Of a stretch of 64,000 bases of DNA, positions 1 to 8,281 are shown one piece after another; the stretch's first letter is position 1, and every line of letters begins with the position of its first letter. The DNA comes from Paraburkholderia rhynchosiae (GTDB lineage: Bacteria; Pseudomonadota; Gammaproteobacteria; Burkholderiales; Burkholderiaceae), in the NCBI RefSeq assembly GCF_002879865.1, contig NZ_PNXY01000007.1, positions 1 through 64,000 of the forward strand, read 5' to 3'. The position numbers were made by a program, and so were the translations under genes. The notes beneath the pieces are model-generated. The model saw nothing but the letters and a program-made list of their open reading frames with translations. It searched no databases and was not told where the DNA came from.

Positions 1-117
1 CATAACTTTCGACGACTGCGCATCCGCTTCGAACGTCTTGCATTCATCCATGAAGCCTTCATGAAAATCGCCTGCTGCATCATCTGCTGGCGAAAACTGA
101 AGAACTCATTTTGTTAA
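1..117 (+). mobile_element. C-terminal end of an IS5-type transposase (cut by window edge)
   Basis: Frame 1 is open from the first base to a TAA at 115-117 and encodes 38 residues. They contain F-R-R-L-R-I-R-F-E-R, then I-H-E-A-F, then a small hydrophobic helix ending C-W. This matches the usual tail of IS5-family DDE transposases (RRLRVRYERR..IHEAF...CW). Only the last part is in the window, so intactness of the element cannot be judged. No terminal inverted repeat could be fixed downstream. Confidence 0.6.
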
Positions 118-452
118 CGCTTGTAAGCCGCTTTCTGGCCGTGTGAAAAGCACGGCGCCCAAACAAATGCCGTTCGGTCTCTGACCTGAACGGCATTTTT
201 GCTTTTTGAAGCGCATCGCTGAACAGAGCGTCTCATCTCTTTCGACACCCTCCCTTTAGCACTCCTGTCGCTCTTCGGCAGACTCACATGCAACGGGAGT
301 TGGTCCACGCACAACACTTTTCCCCGTTCAATCGCCTGGGCATGGACGCACATGCCGTCTGCGCAAGCTTTCGCGCGCGTGGCACGGTCGATGCATGACA
401 GCCGCCACCGCAAGTCGTGTAGTTCCCAACATCGATTGAGCCGAGGTGCGTC
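118..452. other. Intergenic, 335 bp, no convincing gene
   Basis: Apart from the terminator at 166-202 I see no gene. A long open frame on the minus strand across 114-689 is an antisense shadow without family resemblance. Confidence 0.5.
166..202 (+). terminator. Rho-independent terminator
   Basis: Perfect 10-bp arms AATGCCGTTC (166-175) and GAACGGCATT (188-197) around a 12-nt loop are followed by a T-rich run. It lies about 50 bp after the transposase stop and probably ends that transcript. Confidence 0.75.
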
Positions 453-818
453 ATGTCGAGTGTGCAAGGTCAACGCCGGTCCATGCATTCGCGAAGCCGG
501 TCTGTGCCTCAAGGCATCTCTCGCCGTAGCAGTGACTATTTCGCCGGCCTGATGCCGCTCGGGTTGCGTGCTGCGGGCTTCATCGGTCGCGGGCCGAAAG
601 AACTGTGGCCGTATGTGTTGCCGTGGGTCTTCGCATTGCTCACCATCAGCTTCTTCTGCCTTGTCGTGCGCGGCGTGCTCACGCGGCAACTATTGGTGCC
701 GCCGGTCGAAGTGCCGCAATCCCTCGTGACTCGCGGTTATACGTCCCCGGACAAACGCCTGCAGACGGCACAAACAACGCGCGGCAACGTTGAAACCAAC
801 GCGGCCTCAATGGCCTGA
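453..818 (+). CDS. Small single-TM protein upstream of lysis genes
   Basis: 121 aa. The N-terminal 30 residues are basic and Ser/Arg-rich, one hydrophobic segment lies at about residues 51-75 (L-W-P-Y-V-L-P-W-V-F...), and the tail is polar. GAGGTG (443-448) before the ATG is a good ribosome-binding site. It sits 48 bp upstream of the endolysin on the same strand, so it may be part of the lysis cassette, for example a holin-like or regulatory membrane peptide. I do not recognise the family. Expression is supported by the ribosome-binding site and position only. Confidence 0.5.
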   Translation: MSSVQGQRRSMHSRSRSVPQGISRRSSDYFAGLMPLGLRAAGFIGRGPKELWPYVLPWVFALLTISFFCLVVRGVLTRQLLVPPVEVPQSLVTRGYTSPDKRLQTAQTTRGNVETNAASMA

Positions 819-866
819 TCGAAGTACGTCTTGTTCGTTACGACACTCAATGGAAGGGAATGATCG

Positions 867-1349
867 ATGGAAAATTTCGAGGATGCATTTAAGGCGTTGA
901 TCGGAAACGAAGGCGGTTATTCCTTCAATCCGGCTGACCCCGGTGGCGAGACGATGTGGGGCATCACAGCGCGCGTCGCACGCAATCAGGGCTATAACGG
1001 CGCCATGAAGGACCTGCCGCTCGACACCGCGAGACAGATCGCCAAACAGAAGTACTGGGACCCGTTGCATCTGGACGAGCTCGATGCACGCGTGGCCTTC
1101 CAGATTTTCGACGCCAACTACAACGGCGGACTCGTGGTGTTGTGGATGCAAAAGGCGTCCGGCGCGAAAGAAGATGGCAAGTTCGGTCCAGACACATTAG
1201 ACGCGGTGAAAAACACGGACCCGATGAAGTTCGTCATGCGCTTCGCGGCGTATCGCCTGCGGTATCTGAGAAACCTGCATACGTGGTCGAGTTTCAGCCG
1301 CGGTTGGACGGACAGAATGGCCTCTAATCTTCTTCTGGGAGCAGCATGA
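867..1349 (+). CDS. GH108-type endolysin (peptidoglycan hydrolase)
   Basis: 160 aa. The N-terminal motif G-N-E-G-G-Y-S (residues 13-19) carries the presumed catalytic Glu of glycosyl hydrolase family 108. It is followed by N-P-x-D-P-G-G-E-T-x-W-G-I, a hallmark of the family. The C-terminal half (about 85-150) resembles the associated predicted peptidoglycan-binding domain (D-A-N-Y-N-G-G ... F-G-P-D-T). No signal peptide is present, so release would depend on a holin, which is the next gene. The start has a GGAAGGG-type ribosome-binding site. The stop overlaps the start of the holin gene by 4 nt. Confidence 0.85.
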   Translation: MENFEDAFKALIGNEGGYSFNPADPGGETMWGITARVARNQGYNGAMKDLPLDTARQIAKQKYWDPLHLDELDARVAFQIFDANYNGGLVVLWMQKASGAKEDGKFGPDTLDAVKNTDPMKFVMRFAAYRLRYLRNLHTWSSFSRGWTDRMASNLLLGAA

Positions 1350-2044
1350 TGGACTGGTCAACAGTAGCGACGAATATCGGCCGCACCGCCCCGCTTCTTG
1401 CGGGACTCGTTGGTGGCCCGGTCGGTATCGGCGTATCGGCCGCCGCCGCGATCATCTCTCATGCGCTCGGCACGCCCAGCGATCCGGCTTACGTTGAGCC
1501 GGCATTGAACGATCCGGGCGCGCTGGAGAAGATCAGGCAAGCGGAGAACGCCAACGCGCTCCAGTTGCAACAGCTCACAGTCGCCGCCGCACAGGCGCGC
1601 CTTGCGCACGAGACCGACATGGCGCGCATCGAAACCAGCGATCGCGCCGGCGCACGCGCCATGGCAATCGCGAACGGCGATTGGGTTCCTAAAGTACTCG
1701 CTATGACGGTCACCGCCGGCTTCTTCGGCATTCTGCTGCTCATGGCCTTTCAGCCTTTGCCGGGCGTCAACAAGGATCTTGTCAACGTAATCGTCGGCGC
1801 GCTGGGTACGGCGTGGATCAGCATCATCGGCTACTACTTCGGCACTTCCGTTGGATCGATGAGAAAGACTGAGTTGCTCGCCAAGCCCAGCGTTCCGATC
1901 ACACCGGATAGCGCCGTGACGCTGCGAGAACCGGCAACGCCGTCCGCTCCATCGGCGCCAGCGGCAGTCGCCGTGCCCCACGTCGATGTGTTCCAGCCAT
2001 TCGCGCCCGGCGGGCAGGGTCCGATTTTCTCGGGCGCTTCATGA
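1346..2044 (+). CDS. Holin of the 3TM family
   Basis: 232 aa. There is a hydrophobic N-terminal segment (residues about 14-40), then a charged helical stretch rich in Ala/Gln/Glu, then two TM helices at about 118-135 and 145-165 ending in G-Y-Y-F-G-T-S. This layout matches the GTA/phage 3TM holin family. A Pro/Ala-rich tail of about 55 residues follows. The start overlaps the endolysin stop by ATGA, a typical lysis-operon arrangement. No structural phage genes follow, so the cassette may belong to a prophage remnant or a domesticated release system. Confidence 0.75.
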   Translation: MMDWSTVATNIGRTAPLLAGLVGGPVGIGVSAAAAIISHALGTPSDPAYVEPALNDPGALEKIRQAENANALQLQQLTVAAAQARLAHETDMARIETSDRAGARAMAIANGDWVPKVLAMTVTAGFFGILLLMAFQPLPGVNKDLVNVIVGALGTAWISIIGYYFGTSVGSMRKTELLAKPSVPITPDSAVTLREPATPSAPSAPAAVAVPHVDVFQPFAPGGQGPIFSGAS

Positions 2045-2232
2045 GTCATTGCCAACCAGGACGGCGCACGCGGCGAGCTTGGCGACTCGCCTCATCATTT
2101 GTCTCAAATTCAGCAATGAAGTTTACCTAAATCGCTCATTACTCTCTCCGGGTCGCAAACCTACAATGCAATCACTGGCTACGAACAACTATGTTTGTAG
2201 CGCGATAAAGACCGAAATGGAGGTAGTTAATC

Positions 2233-2550
2233 ATGAAATCACTTATTCAAGCCGTTGTTATCGCCACTGTGCTGGCCGCTCCTGTCGCTTCATTTGCGCA
2301 GTCCAACCAGCCCGCGACTCGCGCTCAAGTGCGCGCCGAACTGATTCAACTGGAAAAGGCCGGCTATGAGCCGAGCCGTTCGGATATTTACTACCCGGCT
2401 GACATTCAGGCCGCACAGGCTCGCGTCGCCGCGCAGAACGGCACCGCACAGCCGGCAGTGTCGAGCTACGGTGGTGTGGCAAAGGGCTCGTCGGAATCGG
2501 GCCGCACGGTGCCCGCTAACGGTGCGAAGTCGATTTACTTCGGTAATTGA
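2233..2550 (+). CDS. DUF4148 secreted protein
   Basis: 105 aa. A Sec signal peptide (M-K-S-L-I-Q-A-V-V-I-A-T-V-L-A-A-P-V-A-S-F-A-Q) is followed by the DUF4148 core: R-A-Q-V-R-A-E-L-I-Q-L-E-K-A-G-Y, then Y-Y-P-A-D-I-Q-A-A-Q-A-R-V. The family is very common in Burkholderiaceae and has no known function. GGAGG precedes the start. It is probably monocistronic, with a strong hairpin just downstream. Confidence 0.9.
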   Translation: MKSLIQAVVIATVLAAPVASFAQSNQPATRAQVRAELIQLEKAGYEPSRSDIYYPADIQAAQARVAAQNGTAQPAVSSYGGVAKGSSESGRTVPANGAKSIYFGN

Positions 2551-2567
2551 GCTGAGTGTTTGCAAAT

Positions 2568-2608
2568 GAACTGGCCCGCGACCGGTTGTTCCGATCGCGG
2601 GCCAGTTC
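2568..2608 (+). terminator. Strong hairpin after DUF4148 gene
   Basis: Perfect 14-bp arms GAACTGGCCCGCGA (2568-2581) and TCGCGGGCCAGTTC (2595-2608) begin 18 nt after the stop. No long T-run follows; it may act in both directions. Confidence 0.65.
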
Positions 2609-2728
2609 GCTATTCGTTACCTCCGTCATCGGCTACCGATGACTTCGCCTGGACCTCGCCGGTCCGGGCGCTTTTTCCCGCGCGGACAGTTGCGCGTGCA
2701 ACCAGAGAATCGACCAGGCCGAAGCAGA

Positions 2729-2977
2729 TCAATCGCGAGCGCTCAGATCGCCCACCTGGCCGCGGCCAGTGACGAGGCAGCTCGACAGGAAATTTTCGCC
2801 CTGGCTGCTAGCGCCGGCGTCTCCGAAACCTTTTTTCAGCGCGTTCGCTTTTACCAGTTCCGCGCCCTGGTGGCACGTGATCGTCCCTGTTTCTCCGGCC
2901 TGAGCGCGCATCAGTGCCCGGTCGGCCATCAGATAGCCAAGCAACAGCACCACCGCAATATTGAACGCCTGTCTCAT
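2729..2977 (-). CDS. Small secreted protein with two cysteines
   Basis: 82 aa. An N-terminal hydrophobic segment (residues 5-17) ending near A-Q-A-G looks like a signal peptide. The mature part is about 55 residues and has two Cys (I-T-C-H-Q-G and S-S-C-L-V), which could form a disulfide. AGAGGAGA stands before the ATG. I do not recognise the family; the ribosome-binding site and signal peptide support a real gene. Confidence 0.6.
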   Translation of the reverse strand: MRQAFNIAVVLLLGYLMADRALMRAQAGETGTITCHQGAELVKANALKKGFGDAGASSQGENFLSSCLVTGRGQVGDLSARD

Positions 2978-3071
2978 CGATTGTCTCCTCTTTCGAAGAG
3001 ACTAACGCGAACCATCGGCGCACGGTCTTAGGGGTTTCCCGATTCGCGCCTATTTGCCGATGCCGATCAAA

Positions 3072-3236
3072 TTATGCCGCGTCAAGTGATGGTGCCGCCG
3101 TGGCGGCCGCGCCGCGCTGTTGCATCCGCTTTGGGATGCCCAAACCGGCCACAAAAAGAACAAAAGAAAAATGCATGAGATACAGCGAATACAAAAAACC
3201 CGAAAACTGAATTGCGGCACGCGAGAACATGGCCGC
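3072..3236 (-). pseudogene. Acyltransferase-3 family remnant
   Basis: A short minus-strand frame contains F-S-G-F-L-Y-S-L-Y-L-M-H-F-S-F-V-L-F. This resembles the conserved last transmembrane helix of membrane O-acyltransferases (F-S-Y-S-L-Y-L-x-H-F-P). The rest of a normal acyltransferase of about 370 aa is absent on either side, so this looks like a decayed fragment between two intact genes. Confidence 0.45.
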
Positions 3237-3278
3237 ACGCAAGCGAATGTTTTCCAAATATACCCACACACGGCCGAG

Positions 3279-4325
3279 TCAAAAACGCGCCTCGATGTCC
3301 CGGATTCGCTGTTCTATCGATTGACGCACCAGTGCGTTGGAAGGCACCAGCAGCAGCGACGATGCGATGATGTGATAGACCTTGTTTCGCCGCACCTTCG
3401 AGACCTTTTGCGGGTCGAGCCACGCATCGTTATCCACGAGCAGCAGGAGCGTTTCGAGCCCAATCAGAATGGGCCATAAACACGCGAGCCGCAGTCGTAC
3501 GGAAAACGCGGGAATGGCGAGCGTGTAATCGAGCGCTTCACGGAAATGGTCGAGCGTCTTGCGCAGAAGATCGATCATCAGCGCACGCGCACGCAGCGAG
3601 CTGGCCGGCAGCAGAAGATCTTGCGGGCTCAGGCCGTGCTGATCCAGCATTGTTTGCGGAAGATAGCAGCGGCCAATCCGCAGGTCCTTGCCGCAATCGC
3701 GCAATACGTTGGTCATTTGCAGTGCTTTGCCGAAACGCACACCACGACGCGCCATAGTCTCGGGCCGCTCTTTCAGCGTGCCCGGCATATGCGCGTAAGT
3801 CATCGTGGTCCAGAATTCGCCGACGCAGCCCGCCACCAGATACGTATAACGGTCGAGCTCGCGATATTCGCGCAGCGCCGCGATGCGGCCCGAACGTTCA
3901 TCGGGGAAAGTGCGCAGGTCGAACTCCATGCCCTCGGTCAAAGTCGATACGATGTCGCGCACGGCCTTGCGATCCGACTCGCTCAATTGCATCAACGCGT
4001 CGAGCGCGGGACCGAGCGATTCGAGTAGGACCTTCTCGTCCGACTGGCTCTGCTGGCCCGCTACCTGAGCGGCCATGCGCTGAAACAGTGCACCATCGAT
4101 CGCGACACCGTTGACCTGGTCGCGCAACGAAAGAAGCAATTGAAGGCGCTGCTCCGGCGCGATCAATGAAGTATCCGCAATCGTGTCGGCGGCGCGCGCC
4201 AGCAGATAAGCGAGGCCGATCGGGTCGCGCATCCCCACCGGCAGCACGCGCAGCGTGAGATAGAACGAGCGTGAAACGCCTTTCAGGAGCGGGCCGAGAA
4301 GAAAACCCCGGGTCGGATTCGGCAT
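3279..4325 (-). CDS. Squalene/phytoene synthase family prenyl transferase
   Basis: 348 aa from the preferred start at 4325; an upstream in-frame start at 4379 would add 18 residues. It shows the two Asp-rich motifs of head-to-head prenyl synthases: A-R-A-A-D-T-I-A-D (DxxxD) near the N-terminus and N-V-L-R-D-C-G-K-D further on, plus the S-R-S-F-Y-x-T-L start of the domain. These enzymes join two farnesyl or geranylgeranyl diphosphates. In betaproteobacteria they usually feed hopanoid or carotenoid synthesis, but no other hopanoid gene is adjacent. The C-terminus has a hydrophobic helix that could touch the membrane. It is divergent from the MarR gene. Confidence 0.85.
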   Translation of the reverse strand: MPNPTRGFLLGPLLKGVSRSFYLTLRVLPVGMRDPIGLAYLLARAADTIADTSLIAPEQRLQLLLSLRDQVNGVAIDGALFQRMAAQVAGQQSQSDEKVLLESLGPALDALMQLSESDRKAVRDIVSTLTEGMEFDLRTFPDERSGRIAALREYRELDRYTYLVAGCVGEFWTTMTYAHMPGTLKERPETMARRGVRFGKALQMTNVLRDCGKDLRIGRCYLPQTMLDQHGLSPQDLLLPASSLRARALMIDLLRKTLDHFREALDYTLAIPAFSVRLRLACLWPILIGLETLLLLVDNDAWLDPQKVSKVRRNKVYHIIASSLLLVPSNALVRQSIEQRIRDIEARF

Positions 4326-4411
4326 GGGTGCAATGTTAGTATTGGCAAAAATCAGGCGGTGCCGAATTGTATACGGCAAGGCGCGCTAAGATGCGGGATC
4401 GCCTGAATCTC

Positions 4412-4891
4412 ATGCCGACAATGAGCAAAAACCAGAATTCGAATCTTGAAGCCACCGCTACGCGTACTCGCCGGCCTAGCCTGCGCCTAACCTATGTGAT
4501 CGGCAGTCTCGACCGCATCTTGCGGCGCCGTATGAGTGAAGCGCTCGCGCCGCTCGGCTTGACGCTCGCGCAATTTACCGCGCTCTCCGTGCTCGAAGCG
4601 AAGGGCCAAGCGTCGAATGCGCAGCTTGCCGAGCGTTCGTTCATCACGCCTCAATCGGCCAATGAAGTGATGAACGCCATGGCGAGCCGCAATTGGGTGA
4701 GCCGCGAGCCCGACCCCACGCACGGCCGCATCGTGCTGCTGCAATTGACCGATGAGGGGCGCGCCGTGCTGCGCCAATGCGAACAGGCGGTGAAGACGAT
4801 CGAGAAGCAGATGCTGGAAGGCATCGAACTGGAAGCGGCCGGCTCGGTGCAGCGTCACCTCGAAACTTTCGTCCGCAATCTGCGCGGTTAG
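4412..4891 (+). CDS. MarR-family transcriptional regulator
   Basis: About 159 aa; in-frame starts at 4367, 4391, 4412 and 4421 are possible, and no start has a strong ribosome-binding site. The winged helix is clear: L-T-L-A-Q-F-T-A-L, then A-Q-L-A-E-R-S-F-I-T-P-Q-S-A-N-E, then the wing D-P-T-H-G-R-I-V-L-L-Q-L-T-D-E-G. MarR proteins usually repress a divergent gene or themselves in response to a small phenolic ligand. Here the divergent gene is the prenyl synthase less than 100 bp away. Confidence 0.85.
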   Translation: MPTMSKNQNSNLEATATRTRRPSLRLTYVIGSLDRILRRRMSEALAPLGLTLAQFTALSVLEAKGQASNAQLAERSFITPQSANEVMNAMASRNWVSREPDPTHGRIVLLQLTDEGRAVLRQCEQAVKTIEKQMLEGIELEAAGSVQRHLETFVRNLRG

Positions 4892-5377
4892 ACTCGCCGC
4901 GGAGTCCATGCACTTTAATAAGGATAGCTAACATACGCCGTCGTGAATTGGCCGGCGAAGGCCACGTCAGTGTGATGTGCGGCCATTAAATAACTGCCGC
5001 TACGCCTCTGCCCGTTCGCTGCGTTCCTCTCTCGCTTCCATAAGCCGTCGCGGCGCGTTTGTAAGCGGCCTTGCCAGTACATCTTTTGTACTTTTGTGCG
5101 CGCGAGGAACAACTCTTTCAATTTTGCGCATGCGTCGTTGCGTCGGCAGAGAAGCGCCGCTCGTCGCGCGTCAATCGCTTTTCACCTTGTCGTCTCTCAA
5201 GATGGCCCTGGTCAAGCATTGGCGGGGCAAATACAATGGCGAGCGTCCGACGCGCCACTCACCTTATCGCCGCGGACAACCGGGAACGCACCTTGCTCAT
5301 TGATCAGCTTAAGCAATGAAAGGATCGTCTACGATCCGTCGCATCATCGCTCCCTCGCACTTGAATTGCACACGATA
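4892..5377. other. Intergenic, 486 bp, no gene seen
   Basis: A GACTC-N6-GAGTC hairpin lies just after the MarR stop (about 4890-4906). Open frames across the rest look like shadows with no family resemblance. It should contain the promoter of the ATPase operon, but I cannot place it. Confidence 0.4.
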
Positions 5378-6850
5378 ATGACCATCCACGAATCCCAGAC
5401 CTCTCCTCGCACCAACGTCGAAACGGGCGTGCCCGGTCTGGATGACATCCTGGGCGGCGGTCTGGTCCGCGGTGGCGTCTATCTTCTCGAAGGCATGGCG
5501 GGCGCGGGCAAGACGATTCTGTCGAGCCAGATCGGCTTTCACCGCGTGAGCCAGGGCGAGAAAGTGCTCTACATGACCCTGATCGCCGAATCGCACGACA
5601 AGCTGCTCGCGCATCTCAAGGGCCTGAGTTTCTTCGACGAGAAAGCCGTCGCTCAGCAGATGCTGTTCGTCTCCGGCTATCACGAACTGATGCAGGACGG
5701 CCTCGACGGCTTCCTTAAACTGATTGCGTCGAGCATCTACGATTACCGGCCGAGCCTGATGATCATTGACGGCTTTCGCAGTGCGCGCGAGTTCAGCGAA
5801 ACCGAGTTGTCATTGTCGAAGTTCATTCATGAATTGAACGCGCTCGTTGCAGCAATGGACTGCACGACGCTGCTGCTGGCGCCGCTGTCCGGCAACGAGC
5901 CGCATCCCGAACATACGCTGGTCGACGGTCTGATCGAACTGAACCGCTATAGCGATGGCATGCGCCGCGCGCGTGAAATCGAAGTCCATAAGATGCGCGC
6001 GCGCAATCATCGGATGGGCAAGCACTACTTTCGAATTTCCGAAAGCGGGTTGCTTATGTTCCCGCGTCTCGAAGCGCAGTGCGCGGTGCCGGCCGGACCG
6101 GTGGATCTGAAAACACGGGTCGGCTTCGGTTTGCCGCATCTCGACACGCTGTTTGGCGGCGGTCTGTCACAAGGCTCGACCACCACGTTGATCGGACCGT
6201 CGGGAGTCGGCAAAACCATGCTTTGCCTGCAGTTTCTATCAGCGGGCGTGGAGCGCGGCGAACGCTGTCTCTATCTCGGCTTTTATGAAGGACCGCAACG
6301 ATTGATCGGCAAAGCCGAGGCCGTATCGATTGCGCTCAACGACGCGCATCTGGATGGCCGGCTCATGATCCAATGGCAGCCCGCCATCGAACTTGCCGTC
6401 GACGAAATCGCGGCCACCGCTCTCGCCGCCGCGAAGCAGATAGGTGCGACACGGATGGTGATCGACGGTGTCGAGGGCTTCCGCGATTCCGCGTTGCATA
6501 TCGAGCGCTTCGGCCTGTTCCTGAACGCGTTGCTGCATCAGTTGCGTGAAGCCGGCGTTACGACATTGGTGACCGAGGAGTTGCCGCTCTATCCCGACTA
6601 CGGCCATTCGAGAAGCATGCGTGTTTCCGCGCTCACGGAAAATCTCGTGGTGCTTCGTTACGCCGAAACCGAAGCGGGTCTGCGGCGCGCGATCTCAATC
6701 GTGAAGCAGCGGGAAAGCGCTCATGACCCGTCTACGCATGAACTCGTGATTTCGTCGCAAGGGCTCGACGTCATCGAAAGTCCGCTCAGCACCGCGATGT
6801 CCGCGGCGCCGGGCTTGTCCGCGACGTTGCAGCCGCGGCGACCGGCGTAG
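5378..6850 (+). CDS. KaiC/RadA-like double RecA-domain ATPase
   Basis: 490 aa from the ATG at 5378. Two KaiC-type domains are in tandem. The first begins T-G-V-P-G-L-D-D-I-L-G-G-G-L with Walker A G-M-A-G-A-G-K-T (residues 39-46) and Walker B-like L-M-I-I-D-G. The second begins V-G-F-G-L-P-H-L-D-T-L-F-G-G-G with Walker A G-P-S-G-V-G-K-T (near 273) and R-M-V-I-D-G. I chose this start because the domain begins directly after it; the frame is open further upstream to 5096 without homology. Such proteins in non-cyanobacteria are linked to stress or two-component signalling. A response regulator follows after 6 nt, so they likely form an operon. Confidence 0.85.
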   Translation: MTIHESQTSPRTNVETGVPGLDDILGGGLVRGGVYLLEGMAGAGKTILSSQIGFHRVSQGEKVLYMTLIAESHDKLLAHLKGLSFFDEKAVAQQMLFVSGYHELMQDGLDGFLKLIASSIYDYRPSLMIIDGFRSAREFSETELSLSKFIHELNALVAAMDCTTLLLAPLSGNEPHPEHTLVDGLIELNRYSDGMRRAREIEVHKMRARNHRMGKHYFRISESGLLMFPRLEAQCAVPAGPVDLKTRVGFGLPHLDTLFGGGLSQGSTTTLIGPSGVGKTMLCLQFLSAGVERGERCLYLGFYEGPQRLIGKAEAVSIALNDAHLDGRLMIQWQPAIELAVDEIAATALAAAKQIGATRMVIDGVEGFRDSALHIERFGLFLNALLHQLREAGVTTLVTEELPLYPDYGHSRSMRVSALTENLVVLRYAETEAGLRRAISIVKQRESAHDPSTHELVISSQGLDVIESPLSTAMSAAPGLSATLQPRRPA

Positions 6851-6856
6851 CCGCTC

Positions 6857-7207
6857 ATGAAAACCATTCTGGTTGTGGATGACGAATTCGACATCCTCAC
6901 GGTCTGGCGGCTGCTGCTCGAACGTCATGGCTATACCGTGCTGACCGCATCGAATGGGGCCGTTGCACTCGAGCAGATACGCAGGACCCGGCCCGATATT
7001 ATCGTGTCGGACTGCATGATGCCGGTCATGTCGGGGCTGCAACTGTGCGCGGCACTGTATGCCGACCCCGACTTGCGCACGATTCCGATCATTCTGTGCA
7101 GCGCGGCCGCGGATATTTCCGTGCAGCCCAACCCGTTTATCGAATATGCACGCAAGCCGATCGCATTCGACGCGCTGCTGGAAATGCTCAAGCGAGTGTC
7201 GATGTAG
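6857..7207 (+). CDS. Single-domain response regulator (receiver only)
   Basis: 116 aa, only a CheY-like receiver. The acidic pair D8-D9, phospho-acceptor D52 (I-I-V-S-D-C-M-M-P) and the late K-P turn (Y-A-R-K-P-I) are all present. There is no output domain, so it must act through a partner, most simply the KaiC-like ATPase encoded 6 nt upstream. No histidine kinase is in the neighbourhood. Confidence 0.9.
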   Translation: MKTILVVDDEFDILTVWRLLLERHGYTVLTASNGAVALEQIRRTRPDIIVSDCMMPVMSGLQLCAALYADPDLRTIPIILCSAAADISVQPNPFIEYARKPIAFDALLEMLKRVSM

Positions 7208-7225
7208 CGGCCGCTTCGCGCCTCG

Positions 7226-8182
7226 TCAGACCGATTCCACCACCAGCGCGCCGACGTCTGCAATCGCCGCATTGCAACGCGCCGCGTTGCCCGCGGTCTC
7301 CGTCAGATAAACGGCCACAAGCACGGGGCCGCGTCCGGGCGGCCACAAGATCGCCACGTCGTTCGCAGTGCCATGGTCGCCTGTGCCCGTTTTATCGCCC
7401 ACACCCCAGTCTTTCGGCAGCTTCGCGCGAATCCGCGCGCCGCCGGTTTCATTGGCCGCGAGCCACGCCAGCAATTTCGCTCGCGACGACGAGGACAACC
7501 GCTCGCCCAGCACGAGTTCGCGCAGATTGCCGAGCATCGCGTTCGGCGTCGTCGTATCGCGTGGATCGCCGGGAGTCGCTTCATTCAGCGTGGGCTCATT
7601 ACGGTCCAGACGCGTGATGCCGTCACCGAGACTGCGCGCAAACGCAGTCAACGCAGCAGGACCGCCAAAGCTCGCCAGCAGCAGATTGGCTGCCGTGTTA
7701 TCGCTTAGCGTGATTGCCGCCTTGCACAGCTCGGCCACAGTCATGCCGGCGTTGCCGGTGCGCTCGCGCGTATGTTTGGATGTCGCCGGCGAGTACGACA
7801 CGAGCTCGCTTTGCGAGTAGACGATGCGCCGTTGCAAGTCTTCCTCACCGCGATCCGCTCGGGACAATATCGCCCCGGCGGTGAGCAGTTTAAATGTGCT
7901 GCACATCGGGAAGCGTTCGTCCGCATGCAAGCCGGCGTGCAGACCCGATGCCGTGTCGATAATCGATACGCCGAGCCGTCCACCGCTTTCTGCTTCGATC
8001 TGCTTGAGCCGCGCGCGGATCGCATCGGCCCTGGCCAACTCGCGCCCTTGCGCAGGGACCTTCGTTGCGCCCGTTGCTTTAGCCGATGCAGCCGTCCTGC
8101 TCCATGCGCTGGCACTGCCAGTCGCAATCCCAGCTATCGAAAGACCCAGCATCGCGCCCGCGAATTTTCTTCTCGTGATCAT
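7226..8182 (-). CDS. bla: Class A beta-lactamase (Pen-type)
   Basis: 318 aa from the ATG at 8182. The N-terminus T-R-R-K-F followed by a hydrophobic stretch suggests Tat export to the periplasm. All class A catalytic motifs are present: S-T-F-K (nucleophile Ser), S-D-N, E-P-T-L-N (general-base Glu in the omega loop) and K-T-G. It hydrolyses beta-lactams; the closest known group is the chromosomal Pen enzymes of Burkholderia. It is divergent from a LysR regulator 99 bp away, the standard penA-penR/ampR arrangement, so expression is probably inducible through cell-wall fragments. Confidence 0.92.
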   Translation of the reverse strand: MITRRKFAGAMLGLSIAGIATGSASAWSRTAASAKATGATKVPAQGRELARADAIRARLKQIEAESGGRLGVSIIDTASGLHAGLHADERFPMCSTFKLLTAGAILSRADRGEEDLQRRIVYSQSELVSYSPATSKHTRERTGNAGMTVAELCKAAITLSDNTAANLLLASFGGPAALTAFARSLGDGITRLDRNEPTLNEATPGDPRDTTTPNAMLGNLRELVLGERLSSSSRAKLLAWLAANETGGARIRAKLPKDWGVGDKTGTGDHGTANDVAILWPPGRGPVLVAVYLTETAGNAARCNAAIADVGALVVESV

Positions 8183-8241
8183 TGCCGCTCCTTGTGTGAA
8201 GCCGCAACTATCGGTTTTCCGGGCTTTTCTGACAAACGATG

Positions 8242-8272
8242 ATAAGTTAATGCGCTCACAAGAAAAACTTAT
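8242..8272. promoter_or_regulatory. Inverted repeat between beta-lactamase and LysR gene
   Basis: Perfect 7-bp arms ATAAGTT (8242-8248) and AACTTAT (8266-8272) are spaced by 17 nt and end 9 nt before the LysR start. Position and symmetry fit an autoregulatory LysR-type operator; binding is inferred. Confidence 0.5.
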
Positions 8273-8281
8273 GCCCCGGCC

